Below are positions 13,690 to 25,100 of a stretch of DNA of 64,000 nucleotides, in pieces. The position numbers and the translations under genes were made by a program. The notes beneath the pieces were generated by a model that saw nothing but the letters and a program-made list of their open reading frames with translations, ran no database searches and had not been told where the DNA came from. Numbering within the stretch: position 1 is the first letter of the stretch; every line of letters begins with the position of its first letter. This stretch comes from Megamerina dolium (Eukaryota; Arthropoda; Insecta; Diptera; Megamerinidae), in NCBI GenBank assembly GCA_963854835.1, contig OY978528.1:12308242-12372241 (forward strand), in the 5' to 3' direction.

Positions 13690-14500
13690 TAATAATCTTG
13701 TCCTGTGTTTCAGCTTGATAGCTTTATATTTGTGTGGCGAAAGTTAAAAACATAAGTTCGAAAATTTGTATGGGTGAAGAGTGTGAATTTTATCTTCTTA
13801 TGTATCAAATTTCAGCTCGATATATTTTTTTATTTTTATTTACGTGTAGAATATATTGAAATACAATTTCCAAATCATATATTTATATGGGAGTTAGATG
13901 TGATTTTTATTCGAATATCATGAATATCATTCGATTAACTCCATACAAATTCTTATCAGTTCGATAGTAAATGTAATTTTGTTTACCAAAATTTCAACTC
14001 GATAGCTTTATATTTACATGAGAAAAATCCGTAGATATAAGTTCGAAAACAAATATTTATATGAGAAGTAGGTGTAATTTTTCATCGATTGCGTTCATCT
14101 TATAGTCCATTTATTAGTAAGTATAATATTTTGTTCCAAATTTCAGCTCGCTAGCTTTATATTTACATGTGAAAAGTCTAAAAATATGAGTTCGAAGACA
14201 ACTATTTATATGGGAAGTAGGTGTGGTTTTTATCCGATTGTGCCCTTACTAAATACCATTCATTATTTAGCAAATATAATCTTATGTACTAAATTTCACT
14301 TAATTAGCTTAATATTTACGTATTCAAATACTTAAAATATAAGTTCGAAAACATATATTTATATAGGCGATAGTTGTAGTTTACATCTAACTAAGCTCAT
14401 TTCTGCAAATAACTGTTCATTGGTCAAAAAATAATTTTACGTATCAAGTTTCAAAGTTTGCAAAACATTAAAATATAACTTCGAAAACACACACTTCAAT
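13690..14500. repeat. Degenerate tandem array, period about 150 bases
   Basis: The motif TTTCAGCTCGATAGCTTTATATTT, in diverged form, recurs near 13707, 13812, 13992, 14143, 14296 and 14449. Between occurrences the blocks ATAAGTTCGAAAAC, TATTTATATGGGA and TAGGTGTAATTTTT appear in a constant order. The clearest neighbouring units (13992, 14143, 14296) are 150-153 bases apart. Divergence is high. No coding frame runs through it. Confidence 0.75.
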
Positions 14501-16242
14501 GCTTTTCATTCGATTACTTTCATTCACTAACTCTTCCGTGAGTTGGTAAAAATAACCATATGTACAGATTTTAATCTTCATTAATTTATATTGACGATAT
14601 TTTCGAAAGTACTAATAGTAAATAGCCAAATATTGAAATGAGAAAAAATTTTCGAATTTCCGAATTTCCGAAATAGAAACAATGCAAACATGCTACGTGC
14701 GAAAGATGTGTAAAATTAACACTGTGATTTACTCGAATATTTTATGTTTGTTGTTAATCAGCCACAAGAGTAAAATAAGTTTCTGGTTTGACATCGCGCT
14801 ATTCTGGAATATGTTATTTATGCTATCACGACCATATGAGATTCATTGGGATAGTTCAATGTAGCACTTCTTTATCCAATGATTTTTAAATAACTTATCT
14901 GCCCTTCCTCTTTCTGATTTCTTTCATGTTATAACTATGATAGAATTAAAAACAATCATACTAAATATCATATCATAAAATGGGAAATTTAAGAACACAT
15001 CAAAGCCATAAGGCAGTCGCAATATTGTTTATATGCAGATATGTGGAACGTTTGCTTTTCAATTGACACAATTGTTTATATATGACTCAAATTAAAACGT
15101 CTTAGTAACATAATTATTCTTAAAAAAATCATTCATAGCAATTTTAAACTTAGTTCAATGTCAAGTATCTCATCTAAAATGATTAAATTAATACAAACAA
15201 CAAAAGCGCAGTTTATAAAACAAGTTATTTAAATAACATTTATACTATAGGTAGTCATAAAAATATAATAAATATTCTTAAAACAAGTACTTTTGCGGTC
15301 AAGAAACTTTTTACTTTGTAAGAAATTTTAAACTGATATATCAATTAAAATTGTTCAAATGTCGAAATAATGTATTGTAAAAACTTGTTTTTATTCAACA
15401 GTGAAGTGCTATGAACACTATACTGTTCAAATGTCATTTAATAATGTAATTATGGCCAATGTTATTTTTATTTTATATTTGATATGATCATTACAATTGA
15501 TTTTTTTGCCACTTCCTTTCAAAATTGTAATTTCCGCTTGCTAGCATAATTCTCATATCATATTTTCGCTAAACGAAATGGTATTCCATCGTACATCAGA
15601 ACAACTTTTATAAAATGACTTATGGTATTTTTGAAAAATTCCACTAAAAAAAATACAAAAACAATTAAATTATAAAAACCGCTTGGTTATTTTTCATAAG
15701 ACCTCTAATGAAAGTGATTTAATATCAGAATGACCACACAAATTTAATTGAGGGTAAAAAAAGCACGAAAAAAGCATTTCATGAAATTTCAGTTGTTCAG
15801 AATTTATATACTCGGAATTCGCAAATTTATAAAAAGATTTTGATTAAATAAAGAGATATTTTTATAAATAAAAACGAAGCACTAATTAATACCAATCAAC
15901 AACAGTTAGGCCACCATTACAATCAATATTACATCGGAAGTTTGGTAATACTATTTTCAGCTTTTTGTATTACTGAAAAATTTACAATACACACAATGGT
16001 GATAATTGAATGTATGACAGTTCACAAGGCTATCGATTTATGATTTATAATCACTTATCGATTTATTAATATTACAATGTGTAATACTTGTTTTTGTTTC
16101 CTAAACTAAAAGTTGCCCTTAAAGAACACAGATTTTTATGCCAATGCCAATTATTTCGCAGAGAAAAACGGCGAATGCTATTTGGATGAGATAAAGAAAA
16201 AGTGGGTGTCGCTGGAAGTAATGGAAAGACATGGAAAGTATG
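14501..16242. other. AT-rich intergenic DNA, nothing recognised
   Basis: No coding exon, repeat family or RNA gene recognised in about 1.7 kb of AT-rich sequence. Confidence 0.5.
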
Positions 16243-16392
16243 TTGAAAAATATAAATAAATTGGAATATAAAATGACTTGTATCGTTGTTAGGTCGAAAA
16301 CTTTTCAGACCACCGTCGTAATACTGTTTAACTTTAAGCAACTTCAATTCTTTGAGGTGGTCTAAACTATTGTATATATTCCGCCATATATG
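16243..16392. repeat. Left copy of a diverged direct repeat (with 17136-17310)
   Basis: The order AAAAATATAAAT, AAAATG-CTTGTA, GTTA-GTCGA, AACTTTTCAGA, CGTAATACTG, TAAGCAACTTCAA, CGAGGTGG-CTAAA, CCGCCATAT is shared with 17136-17310, which has an extra stretch of about 30 bases. The two copies flank a retrotransposon fragment and a SINE. A shorter third match lies at about 46978-47020. Confidence 0.7.
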
Positions 16393-16485
16393 TTGCACTG
16401 GGAGAACATAAATTTTCACCAAATGAGGAGGCTATCGGCTTCGTAAACAATAAGGAGATAAAGGAATTATGAGGACAAGGAGCGT

Positions 16486-16680
16486 GGATAATTTCCACCA
16501 CGGAAGAGAAGATACTTGGAGTTTTCGAGAAAAAAGTTCTGCGCAGGATCTTCGGACCTATTTCCGTTGATGGCGAGTACCGAATGAGGTACAACGATGA
16601 GCTATATGAGCTGTACGCTGACATTGACATAGTCAAGCGAAACAAAATCCAGCGGCTGCTCTGGATTCGCATTATATGTT
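16486..16680 (+). pseudogene. Non-LTR retrotransposon ORF2 fragment, C-terminal to the reverse transcriptase
   Basis: One frame reads KILGVFEKKVLRRIFGPISV, then DGEYRMRYNDELYELYADID and IVKRNKIQRLLWI. This is the region after the reverse transcriptase core of RTE/Jockey-type ORF2 proteins, usually written E-R-K-V-L-R-x-I-F-G-P...R-R-Y-N-x-E-L-Y-x-L-Y...V-K-R-x-K-I-Q-R-L-x-W-x-G-H. It is a short 5'- and 3'-truncated piece that runs into the SINE at 16695. A more decayed relative lies at 30868-31165. Confidence 0.75.
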
Positions 16681-16685
16681 CGTCC

Positions 16686-17079
16686 TAAATCGACGGGTGC
16701 CGTAGCTCAGTGGGTGCCGTAGCTCAGTGGTTAGTGTGTTCGCCTTCTGATCTGTAGGTCGTGGTTCAATCCCCGGCTGATGCATAACAAATTTAATATC
16801 GATAAGATTTTTCTTTCGAACGGTACCCACCTGTCGGCAAGCAATTGGCAATTCTTCCGACAGTAACAACTTGCCATGAAAAAGCTTCTTAAAGAACTCT
16901 GTGACAAAGCTCAGAAAAAGTGATGTCACAAGTGTTCTGCCGTTCGGAACCGGCTAAAATAAGTAGGTCCCTTCTAATATTTTCCAAAATTTAAGACGCA
17001 CAACAGTAATGGAAGAGAAGCTCGGCCAATGAGCCCTTTGGGGCTTTATGTGCCACATATTTATTTATTTTTAAATCGA
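16686..17079 (+). mobile_element. tRNA-derived SINE, copy 4, with duplicated head and short TSD
   Basis: A full-length SINE whose first 17 bases (GGGTGCCGTAGCTCAGT) are tandemly repeated at 16695-16711 and 16712-16728. A possible 8-base target-site duplication, TAAATCGA, sits at 16686-16693 and 17072-17079. The 3' end is a (TTTA)n tail. A- and B-box-like promoter elements are intact. It inserted just after the retrotransposon fragment at 16486-16680. Confidence 0.85.
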
Positions 17080-17135
17080 TCATCGATTGTTATGGCCACA
17101 TAAGAAGAAGAAGAAGAAGAAGACAAGGAGACTGC

Positions 17136-17310
17136 AGAAAAATATAAATCAATTTGAAGAAAAAATGTCTTGTACTTTCGTTAAGTCGATAACTTTTCAG
17201 AACATTCTCGTAATACTGATTGAAACTCTGTAAATTAAATATCAAAATGTATCATTTTAAGCAACTTCAACTGTTCGAGGTGGCCTAAAATATATTATCC
17301 GCCATATTAT
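17136..17310. repeat. Right copy of the diverged direct repeat (with 16243-16392)
   Basis: See the left copy for the shared block order. This copy carries an insertion of about 30 bases after CGTAATACTG. An (AAG)n run at about 17104-17122 lies just before it. Confidence 0.7.
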
Positions 17311-19840
17311 CGGTTCATGAATAAAAGCAATTTTTAATCCATGTAATCGCAATTTTTATGATTTTTTATTTGAAAGTTTCAATAAATTAATTTCTATCAG
17401 TACCCTCAAGTAAACAAGTTGACTCACCCTAACAGATTCGAGTACAACGCCATACGCGTATTTTACGCCACCGAAAATTTCAATTTTTGAATACATTTAT
17501 TTTATATCATTGCTTTGCCTACGTTCAAGATTCGTATATGCACATAAAAGTAAATTCAAATAAAACGAGTAGCAGGGAAAAAAAAAAAATTAAGAAATAC
17601 ATTTTTCAATAAAAGAAAACATATTGCTTGGCCCAAAATTTCACAGTATCATGCATCTAAAATCATATTGTATCTGGAATTTATTTATATTATATATGCA
17701 CACACACACACACGCACTTATTTATACATACTCGTATATACTTGGTAGAAATACATAATATGGATGCTGTCGATGCTGCCAAAAATAGTATTGAAATACA
17801 TTTGGTTTTTATAATTTTGAATGTAAACAATTGCAAATGAAAAGCCATTATGAAAAATGAAAGAGATGAAAAATGAAATTAAATAATAAATTTCATAAAA
17901 ATTCAATAAATTTTTATGTCCAAATGGATATTTCATTTCTATTAATTTTCTTTGTCTTCTTCTTCTTCTTCTTCTTCGTATTCGTGTATTCATATGGGTG
18001 CATTATTATGATAAGTTCCGTTCGTTTTATTACAATTGTTGGTGTTCTTAATAAATATTCAATTCCAAAAATTGCATATATTAAAATTTTGATCTCAATG
18101 CAATCAATGACTTTTTTTTTCAGCAATATTTAAATTTTTATAAAAATACTCATTCAGTGGTGCAACGAACAAATAAACACACTTGAAATAATTTTAACTG
18201 AAAATGAAGGCAAACAAAAAATAAAAAAAATTGCAAATCATATAAAATACAGAAAGACAAGAAAAAAAAACTATACATAAGTAAATAATATATTACATGT
18301 GCCAAATTAACATGTTATCGAAAACAAGTTCTGTGAAAAATATTTAAACAAATACTCATATGCTCGTGCATAGTTATATTAAGAATTATAAAGACCACAA
18401 AATAACATATAAAACAGATAAAAAAAAAATATATATAAAAATTAAATTAAAAAATCTACAGATGATGCGCCACATCTGACACATAAGTATCTCAGATTTT
18501 AAGTCAAGTAAGACAAGCACACAACACTGTAAATAATTTTGATTTTCAAGTTTCAATCGAATTTATCAATGAAATTAAAATTGACGAATAAGAAATAATT
18601 CTTGATTAATTAAAAATTTACTACAGCGCCTACTAGCATAGATTTTAGAATAAAATTAAAGTAAAAAATTAATTTCTCATGCCAAAAAACTTTAAAATAT
18701 AACATTTTTGGTGAAAAATAAAAATTGTCTCTATATCGTAGCATTTTAGAATAAAATAGACATCAAACATGAATTTCTCGTTCCAAAACCTAAATAGGTA
18801 CCTAATATTATTGGAAATATTTGGACATACCTAATATTAACATGATATCGATATCTTTGACTTTCATATCAAATTTTAGAACCACAGCTCATTCTGTTCC
18901 CTATTCGATATAGGTATGATGACAAGAATGATAGAAAAGGAGATTACGCCCATCAGAAAGGATTTTTCTAGTTGTGATGCCATATGTAGTAGTTCAGCTG
19001 CGAGAGAAAATGACAAAATGGCGAACAAATGGAAATGACAAATGTACACAATGCGGAATAATGAATGAACAATGCAACTCTTGGAACTACTGTGACGTCA
19101 CAATATGTCAAATTAACTGAGAACCGATTAGTGGTAAAAGCGCAATCTTAGTATTCTGTTTTCTGTGTTCTGATGATCAATATAACTATTTCCCCTCAAG
19201 AAATATGTTTGTTTTTTATTTTGAAAGAAATTAAATTAAAATATAAATTGGTCACGTCCGTAATGTCATGTCAGCTATAACATTTTGATCACATTCTCCT
19301 TGACTTCCGTCAGCGTTAGTTGTATACTTCGGGGTAAAGTAAGTATTGTATGGGCCTCAGGAACAAGTGTTAATTTCCACAGTAAGAATATACGAATGCA
19401 GACCCCACGAGGAAGCCTTCATCAATTTTAGAAACAATAATTGCAGGATTAGGAAAGATATGAAGAGAAATGAGGGAATGAACCAATGTACTTTTATCTA
19501 CAAATTATTCAAAAGGTCCAATTAATCAGTAGCCAGTTTTTGAATACAACAAATAGTTCACTTTTTTTAATTTCAATCGTTTGATGCTGTAGAATTAATC
19601 ACCTTGGAACTATGATTTTGCTCTAATGACACCATAATAAATCAACAAATTAACATATATTAATTCATAAATTAACACAATATTTTCTCCAAATGTAGCT
19701 GTTAACTCTTGTACGATTAAAGCAGAATACAGAGTGATCATAAAAATGGGTAAGATCAATTAATATTATATTTGCAACAGTAAGTATTAACACAAAGTAA
19801 ATATAAAGTTAATAAATAAAAAAAATTAGTCAGATTCAAG
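17311..19840. other. AT-rich DNA upstream of the cuticle gene
   Basis: No coding exon supported. It contains a short (CA)n run near 17699-17713, a (TTC)n run at about 17955-17975 whose translations on both strands are low-complexity artefacts, and AT-rich sequence. Regulatory elements of the cuticle gene may lie in the last kilobase, but none can be named by eye. Confidence 0.5.
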
Positions 19841-19847
19841 CCAAAAG

Positions 19848-19856
19848 TATATAAAA
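19848..19856 (+). promoter_or_regulatory. TATA box of the cuticle protein gene
   Basis: TATATAAAA lies 77 bases before the end of the sequence preceding the ATG at 19933, which leaves room for a short 5' leader as is usual for insect cuticle protein genes. No convincing initiator was fixed; candidates lie between about 19878 and 19895. Confidence 0.7.
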
Positions 19857-19932
19857 CTGTGCATTCGATGATTCTTTTAACTTATTTGCGTATCACAAGT
19901 GACCGTGCAAAGTGCTTTCAAACGATTCAGAG

Positions 19933-20475
19933 ATGTTAAAATTCGTGAGTGCACTTGAATACATAAAAATCATAATAAAAACAATAACAATAACATTTAT
20001 TAATTATATTGATAATAAATAAAAATTTTATAAATGTAATTTATTTGGAATTTTTACGCAGTTATTACTCGCTGCTTGCTTGGTAATCGTAACCATTGCT
20101 GCACCGCAATCAGAATATCATCCTTCGCCTCAATATGATGCGGCAACGCAAAAGCCTGCTCATGTTGTGGAAATCATAGATTCCGGTTCTGAACGTAAAC
20201 TTGATGGTTCATATAGTTTCCATTTTCGTGGTGAAGATGGTAGTTTCCGTGAAGAGACAGCAATTATGAAGAATCCTGGAACTGAAAATGAATATTTGGA
20301 AATTACCGGCTCATACTCATATTTTGATGCCGATGGCAAAGAGATTGTAGTACATTATACAGCTGATAACCATGGCTTCGTACCAGAAGGAAATAACATA
20401 TCGAATGAGATCTCTTTGGCTGCAAAACAAAATAGTGAATTACCAGCTTACGAAGAAGATAAAAAACTGAATTAA
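19933..20475 (+). CDS. RR-1 type larval cuticle protein, two exons (19933-19944, 20062-20475), 141 aa
   Basis: A secreted structural protein of the soft chitinous cuticle. Exon 1 holds only four codons (M-L-K-F) and ends at a GTGAGT donor; exon 2 follows a T-rich tract and CAG at 20059-20061, joined in phase 0. A tiny first exon that splits the signal peptide is the common arrangement in insect cuticle genes. Residues 1-18 are a signal peptide (MLKFLLLAACLVIVTIAA). Residues about 52-117 are the chitin-binding Rebers-Riddiford domain: Y55-x-F57, a Gly-Glu-Asp-Gly turn, G87-S-Y-S-Y-x-D-x-D-G-K, then Y103-x-A-D-x-x-G-F-x-P-E-G. The length and lack of a His/Lys-rich flank suggest RR-1 (flexible cuticle). 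A short acidic tail ends the protein. A TATA box lies upstream and two AATAAA signals downstream. The gene converges on the large - strand gene. The exact Cpr/Lcp orthologue cannot be assigned by eye. Confidence 0.93.
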
Positions 20476-20510
20476 TATAATTGAATGTTTGATAGAATTT
20501 GCAAATACAT

Positions 20511-20528
20511 AATAAAAATTTCAATAAA
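20511..20528 (+). other. Poly(A) signals of the cuticle protein gene
   Basis: AATAAA at 20511-20516 and again at 20523-20528, 36-48 bases after the stop codon, give a compact 3' UTR. Confidence 0.7.
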
Positions 20529-21669
20529 ATCTTAAATCACATATGAGTGAATAAGGTATAATCAAGTTATTGTTGCATAGTTTTAGGGTGACAGTTACTT
20601 ATGCGATTGTATGAAATTGGAGACTTTTGTTATTATCACTTACAAAGTGATACAGTGGTCATAATTGTTTTTTATAAAATTATAAAAATTTTGTATATTT
20701 TTGTGTCGTACAGATATTTAGTGCACAAGTATGAAAAATATTTGAAGACATTATTTGAAGCACTATTTACCTCAAGCCTTTGCATGAAAATGAAAAATAA
20801 TACTAAATAAGCGAACGGCATGACTTATGGAACTATTTAAAAAAAAATGCGTTTAAATTTATTATTTACTTTTTTTTCTTGATTGGTGGTGCGTTTGTCC
20901 CTGATCGGAATCGGTAACGCATGGGATTGGAATGAAAATATATCCCGTAAGAAAGGAAAGAACAGTAATTTTTGGTTTCTAATATAATTTTACTTTTTAT
21001 ATTCGTGAATACGCTTTGCATTTTTATTAAGAATATTTTTTGCTGAAACCTAATCTCATTACTCAGTATGAATATCTTCAGAGAAGGTAGTTAGTTAGAA
21101 GCATATCGGTGGAAAAAAATCGACCAAATAAAAATTATGAGATCAGTTTCTGTGTCTATTCCAAGGAATTTGCCTTTTATTTGATATTTCCGACTTGACA
21201 AATATACAAAACATTTTTCCGCAATGCTTGTTTTTCTGCTTGTCATTGGATCTCCTATTTTTTTAACCCGTCCAAATAATAATCGACATCTTTTTCTGAA
21301 AAATAATTGCTTACGATGGTTATGACCTGCTTATTAGATGAAAATCTATGCACTTCGAGTGCAACTTTTAGCCTAGGAGACTAAAACAAGTAACTTGGGA
21401 CTAGGTCTGGTGTGTAAGAAGGGAGGTCGAGCAGATCAAACGTAACTTTGAAGATGTTTCGGGAATGTTCATTCAAAAAATTTTGGTATCCTGAGCTGTT
21501 GAAGTTTTTTTACGTTCCGCTTGTTTAGCGTCTCCAATGCTAGCAAGGCCAAAAATAAATATTTTCATAGCGACATTTGACAATTAAGTTAGTAGACAAA
21601 TTTTGCCTGCATAAGGAAAGAAATAAACAAAAAAAATTATGTTGCTCATTAAAAAAAAAAAATAGTATT
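20529..21669. other. Spacer between the two convergent genes
   Basis: About 1.1 kb with no supported coding exon or repeat. The frame at 20601-20810 is AT-rich and matches no family. Confidence 0.5.
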
Positions 21670-21675
21670 TTTATT
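21670..21675 (-). other. Candidate distal poly(A) signal of the BTB gene
   Basis: TTTATT on the + strand is AATAAA on the - strand, about 470 bases beyond the stop codon at 22147-22149. Another AATAAA on the - strand lies immediately after the stop (about 22138-22143) and would give a very short 3' UTR. Which is used cannot be decided here. A (TAA)n run at about 22052-22080 lies within the presumed 3' UTR. Confidence 0.4.
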
Positions 21676-22146
21676 CATTTACAATAATTATATTATATTA
21701 ATATAGGTATGTATATGGAAGCATTAAATAATTTTGACTAATATTTACTATAGCAACTACGTACCAACGTATTATGTATGTTTCTTAACAGACTTACATA
21801 TTCAATAAACAATGTGCAACAGAAAACTGGAATGTACGTGAATACTCATACTCATACACATATATATATATAGTACTACTACATACAGATAAATAACAAT
21901 TACAATTGTTTAACTTAAACATTTCATTCCAGGAAGCATAATTTCATAGAGGACAATAGTTATTTAGTTAATACAATAAATCGATTTGCTTCACAATCGA
22001 TTTCGAAATAAAGGACCTGTAATTTTGCATCTAATATGTAATTGTAATAAGTAATAATAGTAATAATAATAATAATAATAACGATAATACAAAAGAATAC
22101 ATGAAATTTAAACTAAAATAATATATTGAATGTCATCGTTTTATTA

Positions 22147-25100
22147 TTATTTCTTTATGGCGCCCAAACTGCCACCACTATTCACACCACCACCGCCACC
22201 ACTAGTGTTGCTTTGGTTTAGACCCACCAAGCTGGTATTCATAGCAGGCGGTGAGCTTAGTTGCTGTCGAAAATTACCAACTCCAGTGGGCTTACGCTGA
22301 TTGATACGCTGCTGTAAGGTTTGCAATAGACCCGATAGTACATCGTGATTTGGTATTTTCTTGGCGAAGAGAAGTCGCTTCACCGAATCATCGTAGGTGA
22401 GTAATGCGACCATATTTTGCAATAGAAAACCCTGGCAGTACTCAAGCAATTTAGTTGCATTATAGACCTATGAATATAAAGATGATTTAATTAGAGAATT
22501 AAATTCCTCTCCCATAATTTCATTTACCTTTGCATGAATATACATGGCCACCACATTATCAATGTCAATCATTTCTGAACATTTTGCTTCAGTATATCGT
22601 AGTAGACCTTCCAATTGGAAGAAGCTTGCTGCCGCCATCAACTCTAGTACTTCGTTGTGTGATACATCCAAGAAATTACAACCGCCACTGTAGAGAAATT
22701 GCATAACCAACTGAAAGATGTGATAGCGTATGTCGTTGATTTGAACTGTCGGAGTGTTACCCTCGCTCAGCTTTGAACTGAGCATATTCTGAAAACGTGG
22801 AGAGGCAGTAACTAGTACAATTTTATGACCATAGAAAATTTTGCCTTCCACTCTGTAAGTAAAAAAATTCAAATTATGAAATATGACATCACTCAAAGTA
22901 GACATTTTCCCACCTAAAAGTAACATCACTCAGCTCAGGATTATTGACAAACTTTGGATCGATACGTGAACTATTAACTGGTTGAAGTGCCGGCTCTTTG
23001 ATCGCTTTAATTGGCTCCCAGCCAAAGCAAGTTGCAAATATGTCAGCCAATAAAAGTGTAGTGCCCTCATTTTTGCTATAGCGAAATATATTGAATAGCA
23101 ATGGCAAACATTCACTCACAAATTGAGCACTGTAGTCGTCAGGACAGACTTGTAGAAAATCTTGCAGCAGCTGATCGATGACTGCATCCAAGCGTAACTC
23201 GTGAGCTGCTGCCAATGCATGCATCCAACAGTGCAATGTCCATGGCACACCCAACGTACGCAACTCAATGGTAATATCTATGGAATAAAGTGTTAATTCA
23301 CTATGTGTGCTGATTAAATATTTCTTCATACATACCCAGGTTATTGTTCTCAGCACTATGGTACATGGCTTCCTGTAGACTTTTAATCTGAGACTTATTC
23401 AAAGTTGGTGGCACATCTGTTGATGTTGCGCGCTCACCATTCGAGCCGGCTCGCCCATTGCCGATGTCACCTTCGGCCAACATTTCCTCCAACGAAAGAA
23501 CATCCCTAGACCCCGAAGAGATGGGGTGCGAGAGTAACTTCCGCAGACATGCGCGCTGTCCATGTGCAGCTGCTACTGATATCGCACTATAACAGCCACG
23601 CTGCGCTGAACCAGCAAAACACATAGTGTCCTTTTGCTGTGTGGAAAGGAATGCATTTGCGCCATGAGCCAGCAGCAGGGAAATCACTTCAATATTTCCC
23701 GATCCGCATGCTACCTGAAGCGGTGTCAGTGTTAGCTTATCCTCACTCAAACGGGCACCGCCTTCTACCTTGCCGCCACGCTCCAGTAGTAATCGCAACG
23801 CAAGGTAATTGGAGCGACTGGCAGCGAATGTTATCGCTGTCCAATGTTGGGTGTCGGGGTGTATGGCTGGATAATTGGCTTGTCCGACAGCTGGCACCTC
23901 CACATTAGGATCACAACCCGCATCGAGTAGTGCCTGAATGACTACCTCGTCATTACGAATGCTGGCAATCATCAGAGCTGACATGCCCACATGATTGAGT
24001 GTATCATAGCGCGTTGTTGGCGGCAGTAAATTCGAAGCCTGCGCAAGCAGTTCCGCACGGCCTGTCAACATAAGCTTGAATGCTAAAGCAATAGTGGCCC
24101 GTTTGCCAAACTCCGTGGTATCCTCACTTATACTGCAAGAAGCGGCAGCCGCCGTCGCCGCTGTTGCTGTACCGGTATGGGGAAAATAGGTCTTCTTTGT
24201 AGGCAACTCTTCCCCATGTCCAATTGGACGCATGGGCGTATCTACTCCGGGTAGAAGCAAACGTGCCGCTTGCATAATATCATCTTTATCAATCATAATG
24301 GCATTTCTGTATTCTGCATGCGCAGATGCCACTCGCAACCACTCCACCAAGGGCGGCAACACCACGTATGCACGTTCATAGCAAAGCTCCTGCACATTTT
24401 GGTTAGCGCCATTGTTGTTATTGCCGTTCGGCTGTGAGCCCACCACCTCACTGTGTTCGAGCTGTGAGCAGCGCATAAAGTAGAAAAGCGTCGAAAGAGC
24501 TGCACTTGACAGAGCAGTATGCTGAAATTTCTGTTGCGTACGTAGAGCCAAGTCTTTTAGTTCACTGATACTGCCGACACAGGTGGTGAGAAGACACGGT
24601 TCCAAATTCACATTGCTCTTATTTGCGTTACTCTGATGTGTATTCGAGCTGCCCAACGAAGATTGACTCGCCCAACGAGGCATTGTTAGAGCACCCGATG
24701 CTATGCGACCCGCATTTAAATGCGCAAACGGCTGTAGCAAACCCCACAAATCGCCGGAAGCAGCGATCGCATGTTCCAGAGCGGAGGCGGTTAATTGATT
24801 TGCACTATCCGCTGGAAAACTTTGCAATATAATCTCTTCCAATAGATTTTCCATGCCAGCAGTCAAGTACACTGCCGCATATTCGTGAATGAATTTGCCT
24901 AAGCGTGCATCGGTCATCCAACGGTGAAATCTTCCAACGGGCAGCTGTAAACCTGCCCGCGCCGATTTACTTTGTTTCAGAGCACTATCTCCAGGAACTG
25001 CAAACATAGCGGCTGCCCTCAAGCAGGCTTTTATACACGAATCGGCCAATGCAGGACAGAGAATTATTTTAAAAGCTCCCGACACTTCTTGTTTTGAGCA

